NCBI GenBank assembly: GCA_026008535.1
Contig: BRKX01000014.1
Coordinates: 23,024,694-23,088,693 of the forward strand
Direction of reading: 5' to 3'
DNA length: 64,000 nucleotides
Source: Perilla frutescens
Lineage: Eukaryota > Streptophyta > Magnoliopsida > Lamiales > Lamiaceae
The translations under genes and the position numbers were made by a program. Under the pieces are notes generated by a model, which was not told where the DNA came from, searched no databases, and saw nothing but the letters and a program-made list of their open reading frames with translations. Below, one piece after another: positions 49,421-61,287 of the stretch (its first letter is position 1; every line of letters starts with the position of its first letter).

Positions 49421-50546
49421 TGTTAGTTTTGTATATTGTAAAGACATGTCTTTGTATACTTTTCTGATAATATGATGATATGGATTGAAAGTTATTGCAG
49501 TCACTGTTTGCATTTAGATTATTTTAATTGTTTTATGCAATGTTCAATATACTTACATTGTAGATGATATGGTGTGGGGAGACACATGGTAAGATCATAT
49601 CATTAGAACTTTATATTGTATTAAAGAGCTCACGGCTTAGATGGTCCTAAACACACCATCGGTACACCGTAGAATAATCTGATAAGTTAATTTATCTTGA
49701 CTAACTGATTATTCTAGTACACTTGTTAGTATATTAAGGAGGATCACGATAGGATACTATTTTCTACTCTGACCCTGATAGTGAGAGAATAAAGATCCAC
49801 ATAGTTCGAGTTCTGAACTTATGTTTGTTGGCGAGCATATGTGTACATTACTTATTGCTTTGACTTATCAATGGTAAGATTCTTTCGTGGATCAATAAAC
49901 TCGATATCTTGGGTAATAATAATGTATACATGATGTATCGTGCAATATGCATGAGCACCGTGTCTTGGTGCGCCAGGTTGATGATGTTCTCTTGAGGAAA
50001 CACAAGTTCATGTTGAAACCCTGCAGGTGGAATTTATTCTGTACATGATAAAGCTTGTGTGGTACTACTCAAGGTTCTAGATGTTAATTAATTATTGTAG
50101 TGCCCCGAACCTTTTTGTATATAATTAATTGTAATCATAGACTATGGGAGTCGCGTCATTTTAAAATTTCCGTAATTCGGTGGTTTAACCGAACTTGCAA
50201 TGTGTCGTATCGATGAGAATCGAAATATATTTTAATATGAGCCTTAATCGATTTATCGATTTGTGTCACTTGGCGTATTTAAAATATTTGAGAAAATGTG
50301 TTTAATCTATGGTTTTAAAATCAATGAATTATTTCATCCGGTTCGGTCGAATTTGGGATTTTTCCGGAGACGGAAAATATCACGAGAACCGAACAACCGG
50401 TATTTAAACCGGGTATTTTTCTTGGTCAACCCAAGGCATGGGAGGCCATGCCTCCCCTCACCTCTCCCATGCCTCTAACGTCACTTTTATCCCCCCCAAA
50501 TCAACCAAAATAGATTTATGAAAATAGCATAACCATTTTCTTCATT

Positions 50547-50604
50547 TCTTCTTCTTCTTCTTCTTCTTCTTCTTCTTCTTCTTCTTCTTCTTCTTCTTCT
50601 TCTT
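50547..50604. repeat. (CTT)n microsatellite in 5' LTR
   Basis: Uninterrupted trinucleotide; longer and interrupted in the 3' LTR (58304-58404). Confidence 0.95.
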
Positions 50605-52368
50605 CATCTCTTTTCCATCTTTTCATCTTCATTTCTACTCAAATTTTCGAAGGAGGGAGAGAGCCAAAGGCAAGCTCGTTCCAGCCATTTTCGCAAGCTT
50701 CTTCAAGCTTTTCGTGCTTAGTTGTTCTTCAAAGGTATTTTCGAAATAATATATATATATGCTCTTCCAAGTTCAAGCATGGATAAGAAGTGTATGTATG
50801 GATTTTTGGTTTCAAATGATGGTTGATGATTTAGAAATGAGTTGTTATTATGTGCAAGCATGTTTAGTCGAGTTTTAAGATGTGTTTTGCTGATATGAAA
50901 GCTTGTGTATCGAGTATGATAATTGTTATGGAGTTTCGTTTGAGTTCGCGCATTCGCGCGCGCGGGTCGGCAGTTTTGCCACCCTTCAGTAAAACGAACA
51001 TAACTCCCTTGTTATACATCTGATTGAGACACCGTAAATTTTTCCGAAAACTAGACTTCCGTGGCTTTCCAATGGTATATGTCTCAATCTCTAATTATTT
51101 CTGAGTAAATTATGAAAAATCGGCAAAGTTGGGTCATGTTTCGGTTTTCAGAAAATCTGGCAGTTCTGCCACCTTCTAGTAAAACGGTCATAACTTTTTC
51201 GTTAGTTATCGTATGGAGTCACCGAAAAGTGTTCCAGAAACTAGACTTAAGTGGATTTCTAAAGGTATAGGGTCCAGCCCCTAATTCCTCCTGAGTAAAT
51301 TTTGATAAATCATCAAAGTCAGTTGTTGTGCAGATTGCTCAACAAATTTTCAGTTTTCAAATCGCCCTTGTTTGAAATCGGTTTTAAAAGGATATTTTAA
51401 CTCCTTGAATGATGCTAAGGAGTGTCCTTATCAGTTAGTAGCTAGGGTTGTGAGGAACCTTGAGCTAAGATCGGTTTTGACGATGGATTTAAATTATGTC
51501 GTTTATAATCGCACGCCAAGTGTTCGATTTATGCTCGAATGAGATAAATGTCTTTTAAAAGGGTCGTTTTGTTTTAATAAACTCCCATAGGTCTATGATG
51601 TTGCTGAGTCTCATTTATGTGAATTAGTATTGTGGAGATTTGAACCATTATTGATTGTCGGGGTAGGCAATTGCTAAGCTATTAAGGTTTAGTTTGGGTC
51701 AGTTTAACCGACGAGCATGTGAAACTATGTAATTGCGATATTCTTGACCTCGTGAAGGTTCTAAGATGAATTTTGATACTTGTAGATCATTTACCGTAAG
51801 ATGTAATCATTGTGGTGTTGCTCGATTCCGTAGAAACTGAAAAGCTTCGACTATTATAGTCAAAAGGTGGGCGTATACTATCTTTCTCAAAATGCTATGT
51901 TTGAGTTATTAAGCTCATTTTGAAACAAATATGAATATATGATTATCTGTGTAAAATGATTCGTTCTACTTGATGTGGTTGTTGGAGTCTCATATACCAG
52001 CGCTGTGTCAATGTGAGTAGCTACAGTCTTGCTTGGTTTGAGTCACACCCAATCCCTTGCTGTTCTCAGCTAAAAGAACTTTAATTACCTTGAGGGTTTA
52101 CTCGGTAATTGCGCATGATGATGTAGTGGTGGTTGCGGGTGTCGTACTTAGCTCACTTCAGGGTTTACTGGTGAGTGGGTCCATTTCAGGGTTTACTGAT
52201 GGATCAAGGTTCACTTCAGGGTTTACTGGTGAACACATTCATGCAAAACGTTTTGATGAACTTAGATGCATTTCCCTTTACAAAACCTTCTAAGATTCAT
52301 CTGCATACTCACAGATAATTATTTTATCAAATGCTTTTGATAACTCGATTTTTCTCAGAAAACCCACT

Positions 52369-52384
52369 GAGTACATTAGTACTC
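52369..52384 (+). promoter_or_regulatory. Conserved LTR inverted repeat (Gyp-3 5' LTR)
   Basis: Perfect stem GAGTAC-ATTA-GTACTC, followed 13-27 bp later by TTTTCTCAAATGTTTTCAG. Second copy at 60169-60184. Confidence 0.5.
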
Positions 52385-52736
52385 AGCCCAAATATTTTCT
52401 CAAATGTTTTCAGGACAATGAGCTGGAGCGTGGAGACGATGAGCTGTGATGGGGCTTATATGTGTACTTTTATAGCTAACCCGTTGTCTTGGCTCGTCTT
52501 AACCCCTGATCACCGTACTATTTCTTTTGATATTTCTTAGCTTCCGCAAAAGCAAAAACTCATGTTGGATATATATATAACTCTGAATTTGTTACGATGA
52601 TCGTATTCTATTATTGAACTAATTTGGAATCGTTCATTGATAATCATCCTTGAAATCCCCTTTCTTTCCCCTCTTCTAATTCCCCACCCCCGTGGCGCTC
52701 ATTTCCACGGTCTTTCGGGACCGGGGCGTTACAGAT

Positions 52737-52748
52737 TGGTATCAGAGC
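52737..52748 (+). other. Gyp-3 primer binding site
   Basis: TGGTATCAGAGC, initiator tRNA-Met type, three bases after the 5' LTR. Confidence 0.93.
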
Positions 52749-52966
52749 AGGTTTACAACTCTGCAGCCTGCTGGGTCATCTTATTTGTTCCCTTGTTGAG
52801 TCTTTAGATATTATTTCATAAGCTCTCAGCTCGTCTCTCACGCGACAGCAAAGGTACGCATGTTTTATGCGTTTGAAATATCAAATATTTGACTATTATG
52901 AGATGCGTTGTTTATTTGGATATTATGAAACGATTCATTGTTATTTGGATACAATTGTGAGTTATG

Positions 52967-53250
52967 TGATTATATACTGGCGGTTTAGCCGTATATATGT
53001 TTGATAATGGCGGTTTAGCCATACATGTGATTATATACTAGCGGTTTAGCCGTATATATGTTTGATAATGGCGGTTTAGCCATAAATGTGATTATATACT
53101 GGCGGTTTAGCCGTATATATGTTTGATAACAGCGGTTTAGCCATAAATATGGTTATATACTGGCGGTTTAGCTGTATATATGTTTGATGCTGGCGGTTTA
53201 GCCATATATGTGATTGTATACTGGCGGTTTAGTCGTATACATGTGTTAGA
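52967..53250. repeat. 61-bp minisatellite in the Gyp-3 leader
   Basis: Four full copies (starts 52967, 53028, 53089, 53150) and a partial fifth. Each holds two GGCGGTTTAGCC half-units spaced 30-31 bp apart and framed by TATATATG or ATACATG. Decayed GGCGG..AGCC units continue to about 53480. Confidence 0.9.
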
Positions 53251-53865
53251 TACCGGCAGAAAAGCCGAATGATGATTTAAAATTGGCGGATAAGCAAAAA
53301 CTTGTATTATATATTGGCGGGGAGGTTATATACGTGATACTATGTTGGCAGGTTAGCCACATTTGTGTTTAATATTGACGAATGAGTCAAATATGTTTAA
53401 ATTTGGCGGGTGAGCCATTTTTATGATTATGTGGGCATGAGTGCCATTTGTGCGTATTCATGTCGGTATGTGGGCCATATACGTTTAATTGTTGGCATGG
53501 ATGCCATGATTCTTGGATTCTGTATGACGTGACCTTTTGAAAATTGCTAATTAATTTTATGGGCGGGGAGGCCCTAATGATTCGATTCACGTTATTGTGT
53601 ATTTTGATTGTTGGAATTTGATTATTTGTATGCTCGGATAGAGCAGTATGGTATGACTTAGAGAACATAGACGAATCTAGCCTATAGTTGTTAAACATAG
53701 GCCGTTTTATGAGACTTCTCAATTCATTGAGCGTGTATCGGTTTAGATCATGCGTATTCGGGATCAACGGAGAGGTTGTACCTGAGAGATTCTTTATCGA
53801 TCAATTGAATGGTAATGCGTAATGATCTTTATGATCATGATTCCCATAGAACTCGGTTAGTGCGG

Positions 53866-55467
53866 GATGCCTCCGAGAGGAAGAAGATCGAGAAACGTTA
53901 ATCTAGCGGTGCCAGAGGTACCGGTAGAGCCGCCGGTCCAAGGACCGCGAATCGAAATTGAATTTTGACACCATAATCCCCCGGTGTTCAATGGGGAAGG
54001 TGACCCACTCACGGTTGAGAGATGGGTCCGTGCTTTGGAGAAAATCTTTGGATTTCTCTAATGTGATGACAAGGAAAAGATAGCATGTGCGCTATACCAG
54101 CTAGTTGATGATGCTGACTTCTGGTGGGAGTCAGTGAGACGAACGATTCCCGATGACGATTGGGAGATATTCACTTGGGAAGATTTCAAGTCCATTCTGT
54201 ATCAGAAATATATTCCAGCTCACTATCAGCACCAGAAGGCGAACGAGTTCTGGAATCTGAAACAAGGTAGTAGCTTTGTGGCTGACTACGACTTGAAATT
54301 CAACAGACTGTCGAGGTATGCGCCTCAGACAGTAGATACTGAAAAGAAACGAATTGAAAAGTTCCGTATGGGACTGAGGCCTGAGATCGGGACTGCTCTA
54401 GTCGGGAAGGGCGGAGTTAATTATGGCCAATTTTTAAGCTGGGCACTGAGCATTCAGGTAATGCAGGGAGCCTTGAAGGGGTCGGCGTCTCATCCGCCTA
54501 CGGCTGACCCCAAGGGAAAATGAAAATGGGAAAGTCCTCAGCATGGGCACCAGAAAAGGAGTTTCTAGTCCAATTATCAGGGCGGAGGAGGCTATGGACA
54601 AAGGCCGGCTGGCCAAGGGAATGCGGCAGCGGGCCTCAGGGCTACCAAGGTTATGCACCGCAGTGTGCCACCTGCCACAAACACCATTTTGGAAAGTGCC
54701 TTACATGTTATCGTTGTGGCCAACCGGGTCACTTTGCTAATCGGTGTCAGCAGAAGTCGAAAGTGCCAGACCAGAGACAAGAGGGACCACAGGGAGAAGG
54801 TGGTCGAGGCAATGGCAACAACCGAGGCAACCAGAGGCCTCAGCAAAACCAGAACCAGAATCAGAGGGCACCTCAACAGGCCCGAGCATATGCGCTGAAT
54901 CAGCAGGAGGCTGCCGGGAATCTTGGAAACTTGGCAGGTATGATCAGTATGTGTGATGTACCTGTGCTTGCCTTGTTTGATACTGGAGCTTCGCATTCAT
55001 TTATCTCTAGAAGTGCCTGTAAGCGTATGAATCTTGAACCTGAGTTAGCAAAAGAACCTTTAGCCGTAAGCATTCCTTCAGGGCGAACGCTTTTGTCTGA
55101 TTGCATGTGCCAGAACCTAGATGTGCTCATAGGTGAAAAGAGTTTCACAGTCAGTCTTTATGTACTTGAGATGCGAGACTTCGATATTATTTTCGGTATG
55201 GACTGGCTGACCGAAGAATATACCACGATTCGATGCCAAGAAAGGGAGATTATATTCCAAAAGCCGGGTGGGGCCGAGACAAAGTTTTATGGAACAAGAA
55301 TGGGAAGCGCGATTCCGATCATATCAATGCTGAAAGCGATGAAGATGATTCGAAAGAGCGAGTGTCGAGCATTTTTAGTGCACTTATCGAGAAAGAAAGA
55401 AGAGAACCCAAAGAAGATCGTTAAGAAAATAGACCTAGTGTTCGATAGATCGAAAGTTTCAGTATGA
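53866..55467 (+). pseudogene. Gyp-3 gag and protease
   Basis: Begins MPPRGRRSRNVNLAV at 53866. Gag body (NPPVFNGEGDPLTVERWVRA, YQLVDDADFWWESVRR, KSILYQKYIPAHYQHQKANE, FRMGLRPEIGTALVG), CCHC knuckle CYRCGQPGHFANRC near 54710, aspartic protease LFDTGASHSFISRSA near 54980 and FDIIFGMDWLTEE near 55180; the frame stops at 55467. Stops follow IEIEF, FGFL, PKGK and RSF, and a frameshift occurs near 54640. All four stops can be explained by CGA, CAA or CAG turned into TGA, TAA or TAG. The protease half from 54650 to 55467 is open. Confidence 0.88.
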
Positions 55468-56296
55468 TAGGAAGTTTTGAAGAGTCTATTTATTCATTCT
55501 CTTGTCAATAGAATCAATTTATTCATTCTCATTCTGAATCGGTTTATTCATTTCTCTTGTCAATTGAATCAATCGTCCTCCAATAGCTTCATATCGTTTG
55601 AAATTCTTCAATTATATCATTTGAAATTTTTCGATTAATCTTCGTGGATAATTTGTAATCTTGTTGGATGATACTCTTTGATAATCAAAAATCAGTAATA
55701 GCACTTCCTTGTTAGGCTATGCTGATATCATTCTAAAAATATTTCAGCACGGTTCTCAGATTGCTAACCGTTAATTTCCTTCTATATCTTTGTGATGTGC
55801 AAAAACCCTTCGAGTTATAAGTCCTCCGAAAAGGTAATATTTTTGGCATATATAACTAAGTGTTATATCTTTTTAGCCTTTGATCTTGTTAAAAATTATT
55901 GATCAAACAAAGTCCTCACTCAGAGGCATTTGTTACCTTTAATTCCGCTCGTAGAACTCGAGTGTGGATCTTGGAATAGAACAGAGAGTATATAGTTGTA
56001 TTTCTTTTAGTCATCGTTGAAAGAGCAAGTAGTGGTATTTTCCAGTAGAAAGTAGAATCTAATTAGTGCCAGTTAGTGCTCTCTAAGGCTAGGATGCGCA
56101 GTTCTAAAGTAATTTCTCGGCTCATTTTGTTTAAAGGCGATCTAAGGAATGTCAGCAAGTAAGTTCCGAGTATGCAGTCAAAGTCTAGACGTGTGATCAT
56201 TATGCCTGCAAGCAATGATGATCACCAGCAGAAGCCATGAAGTTAGAATACCGTCTTGAGAAAAAGAGACGACTGCGATGAGAACTTAAGATTGAG
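55468..56296 (+). other. Non-coding segment in place of RT/RNase H
   Basis: Where gypsy elements have about 1.5-2 kb of RT and RNase H there are only some 0.9 kb with no RT motif in any frame. The start holds a short tandem repeat (TTTATTCATTCTC..TTGTCAAT, 55488-55575). Origin of the segment unknown. Confidence 0.75.
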
Positions 56297-56382
56297 ATGC
56301 ATCACGAAGTACGCCCCAGGAAGATAATGAAGTCGAAAGAAGTTGAAGATGAAGATAAAGTAAGCTTCAAACCTGTTAGAAC

Positions 56383-57816
56383 ATGCAAGCAAGAATCATT
56401 GAAGCACAACCAAAAGATGTTAAGTTGGAGAAAATCCGACAGAAGATCAAGAGTGGCGAACCCAGGGAGATCAAGGAAGCCGATGACGGAACATTGATGT
56501 TTTGTGATCGACTGTGTGTTCCAAATGTTGACAAATTGAAGTTGGAGATTATGAGGGAAGCTCATAGTACTCCGTATGTTGCCCATCCCGGGAGTACAAA
56601 AATATATAAAGATCTGAAGCAGAGTTTTTGGTGGAGCAACATGAAACGTGAAATAGCAACATTTGTGGAAAAATGCTTGACGTGCCAACAGGTGAAAGCC
56701 GTTCATCAACGACCTTCGGGTTTGTTGCAACCTTTAGAGATTGCTGAATGGAAATGAGAGCATATCACGATGGACTTCGTGGTTGGTTTACCGAGATCAG
56801 TAAGAGGAAACACGGTAGTCTGGGTTGTCGTGGATCGACTGACAAAGTCAGCGCATTTTATTCCAATAAAGTCCAAGACAGATTTGAGCAGGTTGGCTCA
56901 AATCTATGTGAGAGACATTGTTAGATTGCACGGGATACCAATTTCTATCACATCGGATCGTGATACCCGATTCACGTCGAGATTTCGGAAAAGCCTTCAA
57001 GAGGCGATGGGCACGAGACTAAACTTCAGCACAACATTTCATCCTCAAACTGATGGCCAATCGGACAGAACAATTCAAATTCTAGAAGACATGCTTCGAG
57101 GAGTTGTGCTTGATGGAAACACAGTTGGGAGGACATGTTGCCGTTGGTGGAGTTCGCGTATAACAATAGTTATCAACCCACCATCAAAATGGCGCCATAC
57201 GAGGCTTTGTATGGACGCAAATGTCGATCGCCCTTATATTGGGATGAGGTTGGAGAACGCAGAATTTTGGGGCCAGAAATTGTGCAAATGACCATTGAAA
57301 AGATCGATCAAATCCGGGCAAGGATGAAAGAAGCACAAGATCGTCAGAAGGCTTATGCTGACAAAAGAAGGACCGACTTGCAATTTCAAGTTGGTGATAA
57401 GGTATTTTTGAAGAATATCTCCAACACGTGGTGTTGTGAGGTTTGGGAAACGTGGCAAGTTGCGACCAAGATTTATCGGTCCATTTGAAATTCTGCAAAG
57501 AATTGGTGAGGTTTCTTATCGGCTTGCGTTGCCGCCGAATCTATCCCAAGCACATGATGTTTATCATGTATCGATGCTATGAAAATACGTGTTCGATCCT
57601 GAACACTTGATTCTAGATGATAATTTTGTATTGCGACCTAACATGTCGTATGAAGAGAAGTCGCATATGATTATCGACCGAAAGGTCCAAGTCTTGAGAA
57701 ACAAGGAGATTTCATTGGTGCTTGTGCAATGGAATCACCATGCCCGAAACGAGTCAACATGGGAGCTTGAGAGCTCGATGAAACTGAAGTATCCCGAGAT
57801 GTTTCAGGATGCTTGA
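56383..57816 (+). pseudogene. Gyp-3 integrase and chromodomain-like tail
   Basis: Integrase zinc finger (HSTPYVAHPGSTK, CLTCQQVK, 56570-56700), a stop after EWK (56755-56757), integrase core (MDFVVGLPRSV, VVVDRLTKSAHFIP, TSDRDTRFTSRF, TDGQSDRTIQILEDML), a frameshift near 57120, then FAYNNSYQPTIKMAPYEALY, another break near 57410-57590, and a chromodomain-like tail MIIDRKVQVLRNKEISL...WELESSMKLKYP ending at 57816. Broken, but domains are easily aligned with Gyp-1. Confidence 0.88.
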
Positions 57817-57838
57817 ATTTCGGGATGAAATTCCTTTT

Positions 57839-57851
57839 AAGGAGGAGAGTA
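57839..57851 (+). other. Gyp-3 polypurine tract
   Basis: AAGGAGGAGAGTA abuts the 3' LTR. Confidence 0.88.
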
Positions 57852-60532
57852 TGTAGTGCCCCGAACTTTTTTGTATATAATTAATTGTAATCATAGACTA
57901 TGGGAGTCGCGTCATTTTAAAATTTTCGTAATTCGGTGGTTTAACCGAACTTGCAATGTGTCGTATCGATGAGAATCGAAATATATTTTAATATGAGCAT
58001 TAATCGATTTATCGATTTGTGTCACTTGGCATATTTAAAATATTTGAGAAAATGTGTTTAATCTATGGTTTTAAAATCAATGAATTATTTCATCCGGTTC
58101 GGTCGAATTTGGGATTTTTCCGGAGACGGAAAATATCACGATAACCGAACAACCGGTATTTAAACTGGGTATTTTTCTTGGTCAACCCAAGGCATGGGAG
58201 GCCATGCCTCCCCTCACCTCTCCCATGCCTCTAACGTCACTTTTGTCCCCCCCCCAAATCAACCAAAATAGATTTATGAAAATAGCATAACCATTTTCTT
58301 CATTTCTTCTTCTTCTTCTTCTTCTTCTTCTTCTTCTTCGTTCCTCTCTTCTTCTTCTTCTTCTTCTTCTTCTTCTTCTTCTTCTTCTTCTTCTTCTTCT
58401 TCTTCATCTCTTTTCCATCTTTTCATCTTCATTTCTACTCAAATTTTCGAAGGAGGGAGAGAGCCAAAGGCAAGCTCGTTCCAGCCATTTTCGCAAGCTT
58501 CTTCAAGCTTTTCGTGCTTAGTTGTTCTTCAAAGGTATTTTCGAAATCATATATATATATGCTATTCCAAGTTCAAGCATGGATAAGAAGTGTATGTATG
58601 GATTTTTGGTTTCAAATGATGGTTGATGATTTAGAAATGAGTTTTTATTATGTGCAAGCATGTTTAGTCGAGTTTTAAGATGTGTTTTGCTAATATGAAA
58701 GCTTGTGTATCGAGTATGATAATTGTTATGGAGTTTCGTTTGAGTTCGCGCATTCGCGCGCGCGGGTCGGCAGTTTTGCCACCCTTCAGTAAAACGAACA
58801 TAACTCCCTCGTTATACATCCGATTGAGACACTGTAAATTTTTCCAGAAACTAGACTTCCATGGCTTTCCAATGGTATATGTCTCAATCTCTAATGCTTT
58901 CTGAGTAAATTATGAAAAATCGGCAAAGTTGGGTCATGTTTCGGTTTTCAGAAAATCTGGCAGCTCTGCCACCTTCTAGTAAAACGGCCATAACTTTTAC
59001 GTTAGTTATCGTATGGAGTCACCGAAAAGTGTTCCAGAAACTAGACTTAAGTGGATTTCTAAAGGTATAGGGTCCAGCACCTAATTCCTCATGAGTAAAT
59101 TTTGATAAATCATCAAAGTCAGTTGTTGTACAGATTGCTCAACAAATTTTCAGTTTTCAAATCGCCCTTGTTTGAAATCGGTTTTAAAAGGATATTTTAA
59201 CTCCTTGAATGATGCTAAGGAGTGTCCTTATCAGTTAGTAGCTAGGGTTGTGAGGAACCTTGAGCTAAGATCGGTTTTGACGATGAATTTAAATTATGTC
59301 GTTTATAATCGCACGCCAAGTGTTCGATTTATGCTCGAATGAGATAAATGTCTTTTAAAAGGGTCGTTTTGTTTTAATAAACTCCCATAGGTCTATGATG
59401 TTGCTGAGTCTCATTTATGTGAATTAGTATTGTGGAGATTTGAACCATTATTGATTGTCGGGGTAGGCAATTGCTAAGCTATTAAGGTTTAGTTTGGGTC
59501 GGTTTAACCGACGAGCATGTGAAACTATGTAATTGCGATAGTCTTGACCTCGTGAAGGTTCTAAGACGAATTTTGATACTTGTAGATCATTTGCCGTAAG
59601 CCGTAATCATTGTGGTGTTGCTCGATTCCGTAGAAACTGAAAAGCTTCGACTATTATAGTCTAAAGGTGGGCGTATACTATCTTTCTCAAAATGTTATGT
59701 TTGAGTTATTAAGCTCGTTTTGAAACAAATATGAATATATGATTATCTGTGTAAAATGATTCGCTCTGCTTGCTGTGGTTTTCGGAGTCTCATATACCAG
59801 CGCTGTGTCAATGTGAGTAGCTACAGTCTTGCTTGGTTTGAGTCGCACCCAATCCCTTGCTGTTCTCAGCTAAAAGAACTTTAATTACCTTGAGGGTTTA
59901 CTCGGTAATTGCGCATGATGATGTAGTGGTGGTTGCGGGTGTCGTACTTAGCTCACTTCAGGGTTTACTGGTGAGTGGGTCCATTTCAGGGTTTACTGAT
60001 GGATCAAGGTTCACTTCAGGGTTTACTGGTGAACACATTCATGCAAAACGTTTTGATGAACTTAGATGCATTTCCCTTTACAAAACCTTCTAAGATTCAT
60101 CTGCATACTCACAGATAATTATTTTATCAAATGCTTTTGATAACTCGATTTTTCTCAGAAAACCCACTGAGTACATTAGTACTCAGCCCAAATATTTTCT
60201 CAAATGTTTTCAGGACAATGAGCTGGAGCGTGGAGACGATGAGCTGTGATGGGGCTTATATGTGTACTTTTGTAGCTAACCCGTTGTCTTGGCTCGTCTT
60301 AACCCCTGATCACCGTACTATTTCTTTTGATATTTCTTAGCTTCCGCAAAAGCAAAAACTCATGTTGGATATATATATAACTCTGAATTTGTTACGATGA
60401 TTATATTCTATTATTGAACTAATTTGGAATCGTTCATTGATAATCATCCTTGAAATCCCCTTTCTTTCCCCTCTTCTAATTCTCCACCCCCGTGCGCTCA
60501 TTTCCACGGTCTTTCGGGACCGGGGCGTTACA
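57852..60532 (+). repeat. Gyp-3 3' LTR
   Basis: 2681 bp. Differs from the 5' LTR by about 45 substitutions by eye and by a longer CTT tract (58304-58404). Stem motif at 60169-60184. The frames at 58680-60340 are LTR sequence. Confidence 0.93.
60169..60184 (+). promoter_or_regulatory. Conserved LTR inverted repeat (Gyp-3 3' LTR)
   Basis: Same GAGTACATTAGTACTC as in the 5' LTR. Confidence 0.5.
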
Positions 60533-61287
60533 ATTATAGCTGTCAGAGGCTGACATAATTAATTAACGAACATTATATCTTAAACACGGGGAATGGCTGA
60601 ACTAAAGGAGAAAGCATATTCGTAAATATGTATTAAATTGGTAGGTCAGTATTACTTCTTTAGTGGAATAAAAGTAATACTTAATTTATTTAATTATATC
60701 CTAAGTTTATTGGATATTGGAAATTAAATAAATTAGTGGGCCAATTTAATATTCTTCTATATCCCTTTTGTAGCCCAACTTGACTAAAAGTGAACTGGAT
60801 ATGAAACTTGAGATAGAAGCCCAAACCTAGTGAGGTTAGGGCAAGATATTTTAATTAAAGGGAGGGGGACAAAATTTTAGATATAATTATTCAGTCCCTC
60901 TTTATCTCTCAAGATATCCATAGATTCCACAACACTATCAGTAGTATACAGCCCACTTTGTATCTGATACTCAGCCCGGGAATACAACAGAAGATCTCGG
61001 AGTGGAATACTGTGAAGGAGACGCCGATCCAGTGGAGGAGAAGGGTTCGCCGATCCTGTCTTCATTCAACGGCAAAATTAGATCTTTAATCTTGTCCTCA
61101 GACCGTCTGACAATTGTAAGTAATTTGATTCTATGTATTCCGCTTTATTAGATTCGATTTGCTCTATGTGTTAATTGTGCTAGACGTGTATAAACATGCA
61201 TGGAACATAAAAATATAATTTGCATGAACATGGGTTGATGAACATCCAAATAATATTGCGGTGATTTGATTTGAAAAAAACCCAACA

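Larger units (their letters stand above)
50096..52733 (+). repeat. Gyp-3 5' LTR
   Basis: 2638 bp. Contains (CTT)n at 50547-50604, two diverged tandem blocks with TAAAACG..CATAACT (about 50965-51130 and 51155-51325), a row of CAGGGTTTACTG units (52090-52225), and the stem motif at 52369-52384. The short frames in 50263-52540 are LTR sequence and recur in the 3' LTR. Confidence 0.93.
50096..60532 (+). mobile_element. Gyp-3: Ty3/gypsy element lacking RT and RNase H
   Basis: 10437 bp, plus strand, flanked by ATTAT (50091-50095 and 60533-60537). Removing it restores GTTAATTAATTATAGCTGTC, the sequence present in the Copia-1 LTR. The LTRs (TGTAGTGCCCCG...GGGGCGTTACA) are about 98% identical by eye. 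Primer binding site and polypurine tract are present. It encodes gag, protease, integrase and a chromodomain-like tail, but RT and RNase H are missing, so it must have relied on enzymes from elsewhere unless the loss followed insertion. Confidence 0.93.
49421..61287 (+). mobile_element. Solo LTR of the Copia-1 family, split by Gyp-3
   Basis: Starts TGTTAGTTTTGTATA and ends CCCAACA, like the Copia-1 LTR but in the opposite orientation. The two parts (49421-50095 and 60538-61287) add up to about 1425 bp, against 1445 for Copia-1. Flanked by AAATC at 49416-49420 and 61288-61292. No internal copia domain is present. It is visibly more diverged from the Copia-1 LTRs than they are from each other. 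Confidence 0.88.

Noticed and set aside
52057..52540. Frames of 78 and 69 codons, duplicated at 59857-60340
   Set aside because: Lie in both Gyp-3 LTRs and cover the CAGGGTTTACTG repeats; no coding evidence.
50547..58404. Periodic CTT array as a CRISPR-like or regulatory array
   Set aside because: It is a plain trinucleotide microsatellite in an LTR, with length differing between the two LTRs.
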